Positions 1-11,347 of a stretch of 64,000 nucleotides of DNA are shown one piece after another. This DNA is from Cercophora sp. LCS_1 (taxonomy: Eukaryota > Ascomycota > Sordariomycetes > Sordariales > Lasiosphaeriaceae), in contig JAPZLL010000003.1 of NCBI GenBank assembly GCA_036250225.1, forward strand, positions 620,001-684,000, in the 5' to 3' direction. Every line of letters starts with the position of its first letter. Positions within the stretch are counted from its first letter, which is position 1. The position numbers and the translations under genes are program-made. The notes beneath the pieces are model-generated. The model did no database searches. It was not told the DNA's origin and saw only the letters and a program-made list of their open reading frames with translations.

Positions 1-3000
1 CAGAAAAAAGCAGAAAAAAGCAATTCGGAAGCGCATGCTCACTTTCGTCTCACCGGCTGCCAGGAGCAAGGAGCCGTTCTGGGACTGCTGCACAGTCTTG
101 TTGTATCCAAGAGCCGCGCAAAAAGGGGGGACGCAACGAGGAGGCATTGCTGAGCTTGTTCTCGTGCCCAACAATCGCACCCATTTCTTTTCCTCCGAGG
201 GCCATTCTAACGCAATCACGCGTTTCCTTTCCCATAGTGTCCTCCGGGGACCGCAAAGAAGGAGCATGATACAGATAATGGAAGCGAGTGCATGGAAAGA
301 GACCGGGAAATGCTCCCGGCCCAAGAGTCCTCAACCGTCAAGTCGATGAGTGTCCGATGCCGGTATTTGTTGAGTTGCAAGGCAATCCGGACCTTGTGCT
401 TCGCGGCTTGCTTCCACAATACAGGGGGTATACAGAGCCTTGGGTGCGCAGATGGCACTCGAGCTAATTATCCCCCGCAAGAAGCATTGCGCCTCCCGCC
501 CGAGGACGACAGTCCCGACATATTTCGTGTCCCGTGTCGCCTGCAGCTGCGGGTGCAAAACCATACAATCGTTCCTGGCTGGTCGTCGAGAACGGTACGG
601 TGCCTTTGGCAGTGAATTGTGTGCGTAGAGTAGTAGTGTAGGGAGGGATGCCTTTGCTCCATCCGGGAATTTTTGACGAGAATGGGAGCTAGACCAACCA
701 TGTGCTGTGGTTGGGTGTGTGGTTGGCGATCCCTCTCCGAGACATGTTAAAACACTCAAGTATCCAGCGAGGATCGGCGCTGAGAACTGCAAAGCCAAGA
801 CTTTGAGGGCCGCCTTCTCTCATCACCACTGGGAGGAAACGCTCGTCTTGTGGTCATCGGAATCACCCTCCCATGTCCTTCTTGTGCGATCCTCACCAGT
901 GTAACGACAGAATGCCGGGGAGGTCTTGGGAAGCAAATCCCATTGGCGGGGCATCGGCGTGGGTAGCAGAAGGAAAATCGCCCTCACCGGCATGTCAGAG
1001 GCCCCAGAAGCGGAGGCGGCAGCTGCGAGTTGGTGACAGCGATGCAACACACACATATTCGCACAGCATGACTGCTGGTGAAACCGAGAGCTAGTCGACC
1101 GACACCCATTGCTTTAGTCTTGACGCGAAACGGAGCGACGGATTATTGTGGACGTCATCACGTCCTTGTCAGCATCTCAGAACGTTGCTGCGTGGCGTTA
1201 CCGAATGGACGCCAGTAACGTGTGCCGGCTGAAGCTGGGGGGTCACCCTGCCACCGCCGGGGAGGAGCATCATGATTTTCGGAGAATGCCAGAGACGCGG
1301 TTGAGAAACACATTCCCATCACACCGAATACACATCGCGTATGTACCGTAATGCACCATCAGAGAACAATCGAAGCCTGCTGGCCGGCTGCACAGGCAGC
1401 ACCCCCACGGTCTCCCAACTGGCGGATGCAGGCTGTTGTCCGCTGACTTTTTTGCTCGTGTCATGGATACTCGCGATATCCTTCGCCGACGGCAGGCATT
1501 GTCGCCGATTGAGGCAGGCGGCGAGCGACATCAACGGTTGGCGAGTGAGTCCTCAACGGAACCGTCTTGCAGGCGAGTGCATGGATCTAGATGCTCCCAG
1601 CGTCGTCTTGGGTAGGATCCGCCAGCCAGCCGTGCCAAAGCCAAGGAGCCACTTCCTGGGCTGACCAGCCCGACGCCCAATCGACAGGGCCTCTGCGCCA
1701 TTCCGCAGCCCGCTGTAGCCGTCATCACAGACGATCAAAGCGGCATCGATGGTGGCGTGGGCAATCTGCAACCCTGAAAAGCTTGGAGCAGCCTGTCGAA
1801 ACCAAACAGCGAGCACAGATTCGCTAGGCTTGGCGATATGAGAACCCCTCAGTCGTTCTTTCTGGCAACCCATTGCTGGAAGACCGTCTCCCCGCACCCT
1901 CAACATGCTCTCGCAATTGGCGATATACGCCTGGCCTGGAGTTGTGATACCTCTTCAAGATCCGTCCCCCCCCGACGCGATGCCCAGAAGACGGACAGAG
2001 GTGGGGCGTCAAGACCCAGCAGCGGGTGCTAGGCCGCTCCAGGCGGCTGCAAGCCACGACGCCTTGAAAACGCCAGAGGACCCGGCACACCCACGGACCA
2101 CGCCCCATTGGGCGGGCGGCACCCGAGAGACGCAATTTCCAGACGCGATAGGCTGGGAAATACCGAGATTCAGACGGCCCAAAGAGGAATAAGATGGACC
2201 AATATTGCGCTGCAAGCTGTCGGGGAACGCTTCGGCTGTGACAGGGACATGGTTCGAGGTCGTTTGGGGGCTTTCGCTCATGGCATCTTCCGCGTTGGTG
2301 ACCAAAATGGCGCGAGGGAGATGACGGGTGCAGCTTGGCGAAAACAGCAGCAAAAAGGAGGTCGCTGTCTGCGTCAAAAAAACAATCGTTGATGTGGGCG
2401 GCTGATGATTGCAGATGGATGGCAAATGGCAGACGGGTCGTGGACAGAGGGCTGAAAAGAGGCGCATCTGGGGGCTGACGGGGCTTGAGACCAAGACGAA
2501 CCATACCTGGAAGTGGGAGTGGGCGAGAAGCCATTCGGAGCTCGGCAATGCATCATCGACAACAGTTGGTAGCCAGTCTCCACCAGCCCCATCAGCACCT
2601 GCCTAATCCAGAAACAACACTTGGGATGTTTTGTCACGTTTCGAACAGATGATCGACTGCGGTAAATCGGTGCCTGCATTGAAACCATCTGAAATGGCGT
2701 CAGAGAACCAGAAAAGAAGCGTCTTCGCCGCATCTGGCGTCGCACTCGGGCTTGTGGGGGAAATGCCTGAGGCAGAATGACAACACACGTAAAACCCGGC
2801 CATCACAGCTGCCACGAGCCACGCCGTCCTTTCCTAATTGACAACTACGGCCTGACGCTACGACGTGCTTTTGCCAGCCAAGCAAACCAGATGTTTTCTC
2901 GTTGCATCGGGGCGCAAGAGGCGCTTCGCAAACCCCACCGTCAAGCAATGGACATCATCTCAGCAAGTTGGTGAGAGCATCTGACCAAGGCGCACCGTTG

Positions 3001-4879
3001 ATAGAAGTGGTTGATTTACGCCTTGCGAACACGAACCCCTACCTGGCGCCGATCAACTAAATAACCTTAAACTGTCGGAGAAGGGAGGCAACGTTTGTGG
3101 CCTAGTGTAGACCACCGCCAGGTCCCACCGGATGATTTTAGCCACGCCGTTTCCACTCTAACCCACCCGGGTCAACGTCGCGCGGCGTCGTTGCTTGGTC
3201 TCATGGTCTCACCAGTCCAAGCGGAACCATGCGGTAGGTACACTACACAGATGTGTTTTCTTTGCGACTTTGCCCGGGGAAGAGAAGCATCACGGGGGTC
3301 CTTCCCGTTGGCTTCGATGTCCCCGGACACTCAGAACGCTAGAAACGTTCCCACACCTTGATTCCTTTTCAGCATCACCCCTCCTCATCCACACAACCCC
3401 ACCTCAACCGGGTGACAAAAATAGCAGAACGGGGCAGCGAAGCAATATTCCCCGAATGCAAGCAACCCCGATCTGTATCAACCCGTCATCCGTGCTCGGC
3501 CAAGGTTAATTTGTTGGGGGGGACCACATGCCCCCGTGAAATTATGCAGGGCTTCCAGGTTGTACGGCCTCCTCGCTCTGCGAGCCGGACACACGGAGAT
3601 TCCTAGGGAGCAAAATGGCATCTTCCCGTCGTAACCTCGAGTCTTGGAAAGAACAATACACATGTGTTCGAGGAGTGCCCCAACCAAGCAAGCACCATCC
3701 AAGATGGAAACCATGAAGGATGAAGCCAAGCTCATCTCCGCAAAACGGAATAGGATTAGCAGTGCCGTAAACGCAACAAACGTAGCACATACACCTGTAT
3801 GATCAACTCTGGCTCGGGTCACGCTGTGACCAGAACACCGCAGAAGATGACACGTGGATCTTTGTTGACTTCCCCTGAAACGGAGAAGATATGTTGCCTC
3901 CCCCTTCCTCGCCCGCACCATGCTGCCTCACCCAACACTTGCCATCAAGAACTCGCTCACAAATCCACTGGCTCCTAGTCCCTGTGTCGATGTTCGCTCC
4001 AACGTACCCTTGGCACACTTACCCAGAGGCTACGATACCCTCTAGGCCTCGGATCTACTTTGAGCGCGGAACTCTTCATTGCACGGTTGCCCCCATAAAG
4101 GCCGTCTCGAGGGCTCCTTCTGCCCTTGCACTCGTTGTAGCAGATATCTTCACCAAGAAAGCGGGGGTAGCCTCTAAAGCTTCTTATTAGTCTGCTGTGT
4201 ATCACATTGATACGTGCCGGAGAGGGCAGACTATCCAAAATTGGGGCTTGACCTAGACTGGTAGGGATCCTTTGCAATTATGCGCTGAACAAATAGGGCC
4301 AGAAGCAAGCAGACACCTAAAAAGACAGATGACTAGCCCACGACTGGAGCAGCCACACGGTGCAGTTATCATCTCCTTCCCTCGGGACCAGACCTTCACT
4401 TACTCTCACATTAATCGAGTCGGGTAGGACATGCCACTGCAGTGACACCGGGACCATATCATCGTATAATAAACGAGTGGGAAAGTTGGAGGTGTACCGG
4501 CGCTGGAGCCGCAATTGCCTGGGGGTATAAACAACTAGAGAACAGAGTTGGTAAGTCCATTCGTGGTCAATCCACCCATACTCTCAAGTCCAAGAATCGC
4601 ATCCGAGCCACACTCGCATAGGAATGCCCAGTTGGACAGTGTCCAGGTCAGAACGTACTGCGACTCGACATACATCATGTCACTTATGGCCCCAACAACC
4701 AAGCACGGGGAACACTCAAGACTTATACTCGCAGAATACAATACTTGGCCAAGCTATGCAGGTTGATATCAAAACGCAAACATACTACACGTGATGACAG
4801 GAACATCGTCTAAGAGTTTTCGAACAATTCTTGCTCTCCCACACACACACACACACAATTATCCAGATGACTAGACCGC
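1..4879. other. Long region without a supportable gene
   Basis: About 4.9 kb in which every open frame lacks recognisable domains and none joins into a convincing spliced gene. The longest frame (about 1824-2534, minus) is rich in Pro/Ser/Arg and looks like chance. It begins with two copies of a ten-base A-rich unit (1-20). The last 1.5 kb is more AT-rich and holds a CA microsatellite (4840-4857). It could carry 5' regulatory sequence, a non-coding RNA or decayed sequence; nothing distinguishes these from sequence alone. Confidence 0.5.
4840..4857. repeat. (CA)n microsatellite
   Basis: Nine uninterrupted CA units lie just downstream of the malate synthase stop codon, probably in or next to its 3' UTR. 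Confidence 0.9.
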
Positions 4880-6669
4880 TTACAACTTGGAAGCAGGTGA
4901 TGGGCTCCCCGCGCTCGTGATCTCATTATACAGCAACCTGCAATCTGTGTAAGTGATTGTTTCTCTTGGATGCAGATGAATGCGGGTTACTCACGAAGTC
5001 AAGAAATCGGCATAGTCCTCCCCTGTGACCTGGCCGGCGAAATACTGAGCCGCGAGTTGGAACTTGTTCCCCTTGGGGGCCTTGGCGGCAAGCTCTTGGG
5101 TTTGATCCTTGAGAAGCTTGAGGGCATATCCCTTGTCGACACGCTTCCCCTCAGCGGTGGTCACGCCGTGACGCACCCACTGCCACAGCTGACTGCGGGA
5201 CACCTCAGCGGTGGCGGCATCCTCCCTGTGACACCAGTTAGCTATTGCCTGCGGGTGATCTTTATAAGCTGGGACTCACATGAGGTAGTTGATGGGCACG
5301 CAGCCCACGCCGCGGATCCAGGCCTCCATGTAGCCGAGGCCGATGTTGAGGTTCTTGCGGATGCCCTCCTCGGTGACCTTGCCCGGCACGTTCATGTTGA
5401 GCAGATCGTTCTGGCCAATCACAACATCCTCGCGGCGGACGAACAGCTGGTTGGGCGTGGGCATGTGCTTGTTGAAGATCTCGGTCGCGATGGATGCGAG
5501 CGCGGGGTGGGCAACCCAGGTGCCGTCGTGGCCGGCGCGCACCTCACGGAGCTTGTCGGCGCGGACACCCTCCATGGCCTTGTCGTTGGCCGCAGGGTCG
5601 TCCTTGATGGGAATCTGAGCAGCCATACCACCCATGGCGTGGACGCCACGCTTGTGGCAGGTCTGGATCAGAAGCTTGACCTGTTTGGTTGTCAGCACAC
5701 GCGCAGAAGCAGACCCAGAAAGCAACATACGTAGGCGTCCATGAAAGGCACCGTCATGGTCACGCAGCTGCGGTCGGGAAGGACGAAGCTCGAATTTTGC
5801 CTGAATTTCTTGATGACGCTGAAAATGTAGTCCCAACGTCCGCAGTTGAGGCCGGAGCTGTGATCCCTCAACTCGAAGATAATCTCGTCCATCTCGAAAG
5901 CCGCCAGGATCGTCTCGATCAGGACAGTCCCGCGGATCGTCCCTCGAGACATGCCAATATAGTCCTGGGCCAGGTTGAACACGTCGTTCCAGAGGCGGGC
6001 CTCGAGATGCGACTCCATCTTGGGGAGATAGAAGTACGGCCCGAAGCCGCGCTTGACGGCCTCAAAGGCGTTGTGGTAGAAGTAAAGACCAAAGTCAAAC
6101 AGCGAGCCACTCATCGGCTCACCATCGACGGTAACGTGCTTCTCCTCGAGGTGCCATCCACGGGGACGCACAATCAGAGTCGGGAGGGTCCGGTCTGTCC
6201 GGAGCTTGTACTCCTTGGGGCCCTGCTTGAAATCCACCTGCCGGCGCACGGCATCGTAGAGGTTGACCTGGCCGTTGACCATGTTCTCCCACGTGGGTGC
6301 GCTCGAGTCCTCAAAGTCGGCCATGTACGTCCAGACATTGGCATTGAGCGCGTTCACCACCATCTTGCGGTCCGTAGGGCCCGTGATCTCGACGCGGCGG
6401 TCCACAAGACCGGGAGCCGGCGGCGCGCCCTTCCATGTCGGATTCTCTCGAATATGGCGCGTCTCGGGGAGGAAGTCGGGGAGCACGCCCTTGTCGAGCT
6501 CGGCCTGGCGCAGCTTGCGGCGCTCAAGGAGGGCCTTGCGTGTGCTGTTGAAAGAGCGCTGCAGCAGTGCCAGGAAGGCAAGAGCCTGGGGTGTCAGGAT
6601 CTTGCGTTGCGACTCGTTCACATGGCCGAGGACATTGACGCCCTGGAGGATGTTGTCGGTAGACGCCAT
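4880..6669 (-). CDS. Malate synthase, peroxisomal/glyoxysomal
   Basis: Condenses glyoxylate with acetyl-CoA to malate in the glyoxylate cycle, needed for growth on acetate or fatty acids. I read four exons: 5731-6669, 5280-5680, 4995-5225 and 4880-4937, all with GT-AG introns, giving 542 residues, the usual size for the eukaryotic/MSA form. Family blocks are clear: the stretch from RGTIRGTVLIETI through ELRDHSSGLNCGRWDY in exon 1, and the GIRKNLNIGLGYMEAWIRG segment in exon 2. The last exon encodes a short tail ending in Ser-Lys-Leu, a canonical PTS1 peroxisomal import signal. The start is the ATG at 6669 (MASTDN); in-frame codons further upstream are not ATG. If the last intron is retained, translation stops right after DFLTS and the signal is lost. 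This is the Neurospora acu-9 type. GCGGGG-like CreA motifs lie upstream. Confidence 0.96.
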
Positions 6670-8056
6670 TTTCACTGTTCTTTGTTTACTCAAGTTGGTG
6701 ATTCAAGGTCCCGCTGTTCTGGCGGGGTGGTTTGCGATTTGAGTACGTATCTCGAAGCCCAATTGTTTGCCAAGACAGGATGTATGACGACGAGGCGAAC
6801 AAAGAGTAAAAAACAAAGGGGGGAAGGATCAACGGGGAGGAGTTGGGAGGCTTGTGATTATGATGGAATGTGAAAAGGAGGGAAGCGGGGGAGCTCGACT
6901 AATAAAGCTTAAAGCCGACGACGCCTTTTCTTTCTTGAACAGAAAACACAACCCTGACTCACTTTTTCCACTGGAATTCCACTTATTATCTAACAGACTA
7001 CGGAGTAATGGGCTGCATGCGGCGGGCGGGCAGCGTCAGGTCAGTCCAAGGGAGGAGCAATGACGAAAAAGACCGGGACGACGTCGCTCGACGCGCTGGG
7101 CATGCAGCTGCGGTTATCACCCCGGACTGCCTCGAAGCTCGGCAATAGGGTTCGCCTCCGGCCCCACGATCAATTCCCCGGCCATTGCAAAACATGTGGT
7201 TGGTCGCCCGGCCGGCCAACGTGGAAAAGGTGATCCTAGAGAAATCTGCGGTGTGTCACACCTGTTGTCTTGTCCGGGGATAGCCCTCCCTGGGCGCTCG
7301 GGCGCGCGGAAGCTCTGTGTTCTGGCGGAATGGATACGGCTCACATGTGAAATGCTGTGTCAATTCCACAGTCATGCTCGTCACGAGTGAGGTCATCGGG
7401 TAGTGGACCCCGCAGTGTCAATGGCAGCTTGGCTTTGCTCATCTTTTCAGACTCTTCAACCTCCCCAATCATAATCAATGCAATTCTCATCGAGTAAACG
7501 CCAATTGATAAGAGCGCTCCTGCATCGGCCCTTCTCACCGCCGATATCGTCCTCTTGGTCAGCGAGCAGGCCGCGTCTCTCCGTTTTCCCCTGTTCTGGC
7601 CTGCCTCGTGGAAAGTAGCGAATGGCGCCGCGGACGACCCCAGACGCGGGCCAGGCAACTGGAGCCAGCCAGGGCCAGGGGTCATGCAGCCAGGTCAGCT
7701 CCGATCTGCCGGGCCAGAGCCGAGGTCAATGCCAAGTGGGGAGCCCGCCGACTCCCGCGTGTTGCCGACAAATTCCGAGCAACCCGGATCCGTTCGTCAC
7801 AGGCTTCGCTTCTTTGCTTGCTTGGCCCAGGTTCGGTGCCGACGCGAAGCTGCGATATCGCACGTGAAGCATCATTTTGAAACTTGGGGGTTGCGTGCAA
7901 CCCTATCTTTACATCCTGGTATCAAAGCTACCGGTTATTATAGTACTGTAGAATCGTGGCTGGACATAAAACTCGTCACCCTGCCGCGCTTCTATTTTCT
8001 TTGTTTTTTGGTTCTCCCCCAATGCAGGTTCATGTGTGGTACATTGGTATCATCAT
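6670..8056. promoter_or_regulatory. Malate synthase promoter region and fumarase 3' flank
   Basis: The 1.4 kb between the malate synthase start and the fumarase stop has no supportable gene. It contains several matches to the CreA/Mig1 consensus SYGGRG: GCGGGG at 6722-6727 and 6885-6890, and CCCCGC at 7408-7413, with further CCGGGG-type matches between. CreA repression of glyoxylate-cycle genes is established in ascomycetes; binding here is inferred only from the motif. A 16-bp perfect inverted repeat (GGGTTGC-GT-GCAACCC, 7888-7903) sits near the fumarase 3' end. Confidence 0.4.
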
Positions 8057-9692
8057 TTAGCCCTTGTAAGGCGAGGGTCCAACCATGAGCTCAGGCTTCA
8101 CAAGCGTGTCAAACTCCTCCTCAGTCAGAGCATTGAGCTCCAAGGCGCTCTGCTTGAGCGTCAGCCCCTTCTTGTGGGCGTTCTTGGCCACCTTGCTAGC
8201 CATGTCGTAGCCAATCTTTGGGTTGAGACACGTAACCAGCATGAGGCTATCTAATGTTAGCAAGCAGGTACGACGATGAGCCGGATGTGGAAACTCACGA
8301 TTCCTTCATGATGCTGGCAATCTTCTCCTCGTTAGCCTGGAGGCCAACCACGAGGTTCTTCTCAAAGCTGCGCATTCCGTCGGCCAGCAGGCGGGTGCTG
8401 TGGAGAAGGTTGCGGATGACGAGTGGCTTGTAGACGTTGAGCTCGAACTGGCCGTTCATGCCACCGATCGTGCATGCAACGTTGTTACCCATAACCTGGG
8501 CGCAAACCATGGTGAGAGCCTCGCACTGCGTGGGGTTGACCTTTCCGGGCATGATTGAGCTGCCGGGCTCGTTCTCAGGGAGAATCAGCTCTCCAAGACC
8601 GCAGCGGGGGCCGCTGCCGAGGTAGCGGATATCCTGCGCGATCTTGGTGAGGGAACCGGCAAGAGTGTTGAGGCTGCCGTGGGCCTGGACAATCGCATCG
8701 TGGGCAGCCAGAGCCTCGAACTTGTTGGGAGCCGTCTTGAACTCCGTACCCGTCATCTTGGCAACCTCCTCGGCAATGGCCTCAGCAAAGCCCTCAAAGG
8801 TGTTGATCCCAGTGCCAACAGCCGTGCCGCCCTGCGCAAGCAGGCGCAGATCGGGGAGGGAGCTCTCGACGCGCTTAATGCCAAAGTCGAGCTGAGCAAC
8901 ATAGCCGCTGAACTCTTGGGCCAGGGTGAGCGGGGTGGCATCCTGGAGATGTGTACGACCAATCTTGATAATCTTCTTGGCCTCAAACTCGTCCACCTTC
9001 GCTTGCAGGGCGTTGCGCAGGCTTTGCAGGGCGGGGAGAAGCTCACCCTCGATCTCGAGGACGGCCGCAATGTGCATGACTGTCGGGAAGGTGTCGTTGG
9101 ACGAGGCAGAGCGGTTGACGTGGTCGTTGGGGTGGACGGGCTTCTTGGAACCCATGGTGCCGCCCAAGATCTCGATGGCGCGGTTGCTGATGACCTCGTT
9201 GGCGTTCATGTTAGACTGGGTGCCCGAACCCGTTTGCCAGACGACGAGGGGGAAGTGGTCGAGCAGCTTCAGATCGGCGACCTCCTTGGCGGCCTGTTGG
9301 ATGGCAGCGCCAATCTTGGGGTCGAGGCCGTAGCGTATGTTGACCGTGGCAGCGGCGCCCTTGAGAATGCCAAAGGCACGCACAATCGGTGGTGGCATGC
9401 GATCCTGGGGCTGGTTGATGCGGAAGTTCTCGAGAGAACGCTCCGTCTGGGCGCCCCAGTACTTGTCGGCCGGGACCTGGATCTCGCCAAACGCATCACT
9501 CTCGGTTCTGGTGTTGGCCGCCATTCTTGCTGCGCTCGCGTGAAACTGTCTGTGATGTTGTGGCTGCTTTTGGGCGTTGCAAAGGAGGGAAGCGGCGGCT
9601 CGACATGTGCTCATCGGTCGCGTGGCCGCCCTCGGGTTAGTGAGACCCCTCCGAGCTGCGGGCTCGGCAGCGCGCACCAGCGACCGAAGCAT
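8057..9692 (-). CDS. Fumarate hydratase, class II, mitochondrial
   Basis: Interconverts fumarate and malate in the TCA cycle. Two exons: 8299-9692 and 8057-8246, with a 52-nt GT-AG intron close to the 3' end, giving 527 residues. The class II signature GSSIMPGKVNP is present, as are the SGTQSNMNANEVISNRA and GRTHLQDATPLTL blocks that form the tetrameric active site. The ATG at 9692 opens an Arg/Ala-rich, acid-poor presequence of about 56 residues ending near SAAR, consistent with mitochondrial import. A second ATG at 9524 (MAANTRTES) falls exactly where the mature protein should start and could give a cytosolic form. An in-frame ATG at 9776 exists but would only lengthen the leader. In many fungi one gene supplies both compartments. 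Confidence 0.96.
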
Positions 9693-10303
9693 TGTTGGAA
9701 GGTGACGTTGGCTAATGGTGCGGACTAGAGAGTAGTGGAGGAGCAGCAGCGATGTAGGAGGTACCCGAATTGCCACACGTCGGACGACCGAGGAGGGGCC
9801 AATTCAGATAGTGCTGGAGAAAACGGGCGAAATAATGGATTGAGGCAGTAGGTAGCGCGCCAGACAGTAGGGTTTTCGCCCAGTGTTTGAGATACGGACG
9901 CAGGATGACGATGTTTGGAACGGGAGAAAAATGACGCTCAACAACAATTTTGTCGCATCGACAAGAAAAGTTTCCCAACGACATCAATCAACTCTGGGGA
10001 AGGATCCTAGCTCCGGTAGGTCCCGATTCCCCTCGTCCCCGGTTCATCCGGCCAATTCTAACCAACCGATAACGATCTTGACAACCTTGGCAGCGGGTCC
10101 GGCAGAGCGGACGGTGCCCAGCTCCATCTGTTGCGGCGGTTGTCAAAGCAGTTGGGGTCGTCAACAGCGCTCTGCACTCTTCAAAGCCGTCATGCAAAAT
10201 TTGAAACGTGTCGGATAACACATCCGATGCATTGAGATTCAAACAAAGGCAAAACATTGCCGAAAAACATCTGCACATTCTGCTTCTACAAAACATTTAC
10301 TAC
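9693..10303. other. Intergenic: fumarase upstream region, pirin 3' flank
   Basis: About 600 bp without a supportable gene, holding the fumarase promoter and the pirin 3' flank. I see no RNA gene or repeat. Confidence 0.4.
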
Positions 10304-11347
10304 CTATGCGGTGTCCAGAACAACAACCTCCGCTTCGGCCTCTCCAACACTCTCCACCTTGAGCTTGTCACCCATCCTCACAGCGTCGACAAAAGCTCCA
10401 TCTCCTTCCTCCAGAATCATCTCTTCCCTTCCGTCCAACCTCACCTTGGCACGGCCGCCCTTGGTCATGGGCACATGAACATAGACCTTCCTTTCCCTCT
10501 TCTCAGTCACTTCCTTGCCAACACTCCACTCAAATGCCTTTCCAGGCTGGATGATCCCGGCCGCCATAACAAAATCGGCGTGGATTGGGATTGTGCCTTC
10601 GATGAGAGGCTCTGCCGCCTTTTCCTCCTCGGCCGTGGCCTCGACGCCGCCCTTCAAGGGACTGAGGATTGGCACAAAGCCGTTCCTCTTATCCTCCTCT
10701 GCGAAGTGTTTGGTGTGGTATCTTGGCTTCAGACCACGCTTCCAGGGGATGGCCCAGATTTGCAAAAAGTGGGTGGTGAGCTTGTTGTGCTCGTTGAACT
10801 CGCTGTGCGCGATTCCGGTGCCGCCTGTTGTGAACTGGACGTCGCCTCGTTTCATGCGGTAAAAGCGGTCACTTTGGCCGCCCTCCGCCCCCTTCTTCAG
10901 CATCGAGTCTCGGTGTGTCAACTCTCCATCGAGGATATAGCTGAAAATCTCAAAATCTCTGTGGGGATGTGTCGGAAAACCGGAGTTTGCCTTGACCCGG
11001 TCCTCGTTCAACACCCGGAGGGAGCCAAAGTTATTGAAGCGCGGGTCATACCACGATGCAAATGAGAACGAGTGATATGTGTTCAGCCAGCCGTGATCAG
11101 CGTGGCCGCGGGAAGAGGACCGATGCGGTGTGATCTTTGCGTGGTGAAGACTCAGACTCTGAGACGACATCTTGGCGGCTTTGGAGACAGTGTTTTTGAA
11201 CATGGGAGGTGTATGTGGTGTGGTAAAGATACGCGCAAGCAACGAGCTGAATGTGTTGCTGGGTAAAGGGTTGGGAATGGGTAGATTGTGAAACAGAGTG
11301 GAAATCAGAATGACGAAAAGAGAGAAGGCGAAAGCGAATTGCTTCAT
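10304..11347 (-). CDS. Pirin family protein (bicupin)
   Basis: A single-exon 347-residue frame. The pirin N-terminal cupin is obvious: SRGHADHGWLNTYHSFSFA, then the metal-binding region with FPTHPHRDFEIFSYILDGEL and the FTTGGTGIAHSEFNEH block; His residues in these two blocks bind Fe(II) in known pirins. The C-terminal cupin is more divergent. Pirins are described as transcription cofactors or quercetin dioxygenases, and the role in filamentous fungi is unsettled. The frame opens with about 25 hydrophobic residues, unusual for a family that is normally nuclear or cytosolic. Later in-frame ATGs (near 11203, MFKNTVSK, and near 11170, MSSQSLSL) would give the more typical start, so the true N-terminus is uncertain. 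Confidence 0.93.
   Translation of the reverse strand: MKQFAFAFSLFVILISTLFHNLPIPNPLPSNTFSSLLARIFTTPHTPPMFKNTVSKAAKMSSQSLSLHHAKITPHRSSSRGHADHGWLNTYHSFSFASWYDPRFNNFGSLRVLNEDRVKANSGFPTHPHRDFEIFSYILDGELTHRDSMLKKGAEGGQSDRFYRMKRGDVQFTTGGTGIAHSEFNEHNKLTTHFLQIWAIPWKRGLKPRYHTKHFAEEDKRNGFVPILSPLKGGVEATAEEEKAAEPLIEGTIPIHADFVMAAGIIQPGKAFEWSVGKEVTEKRERKVYVHVPMTKGGRAKVRLDGREEMILEEGDGAFVDAVRMGDKLKVESVGEAEAEVVVLDTA

Noticed and set aside
1824..2534. 236-codon minus-strand open frame
   Set aside because: Composition is Pro/Ser/Arg-rich with no motif or hydrophobic core, no splice partners and no neighbouring coding signal; likely chance in GC-rich DNA.
3478..4741. Minus-strand frames with hydrophobic segments, considered as a decayed membrane-protein gene
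   Set aside because: Frames do not join through plausible introns and no family pattern holds over more than one of them.
4970..6873. Long plus-strand frames across malate synthase
   Set aside because: They are antisense shadows of GC-rich codons; the minus strand carries the conserved enzyme.
8679..9728. 349-codon plus-strand frame across fumarase
   Set aside because: Antisense shadow of the fumarase exon, with no motif of its own.
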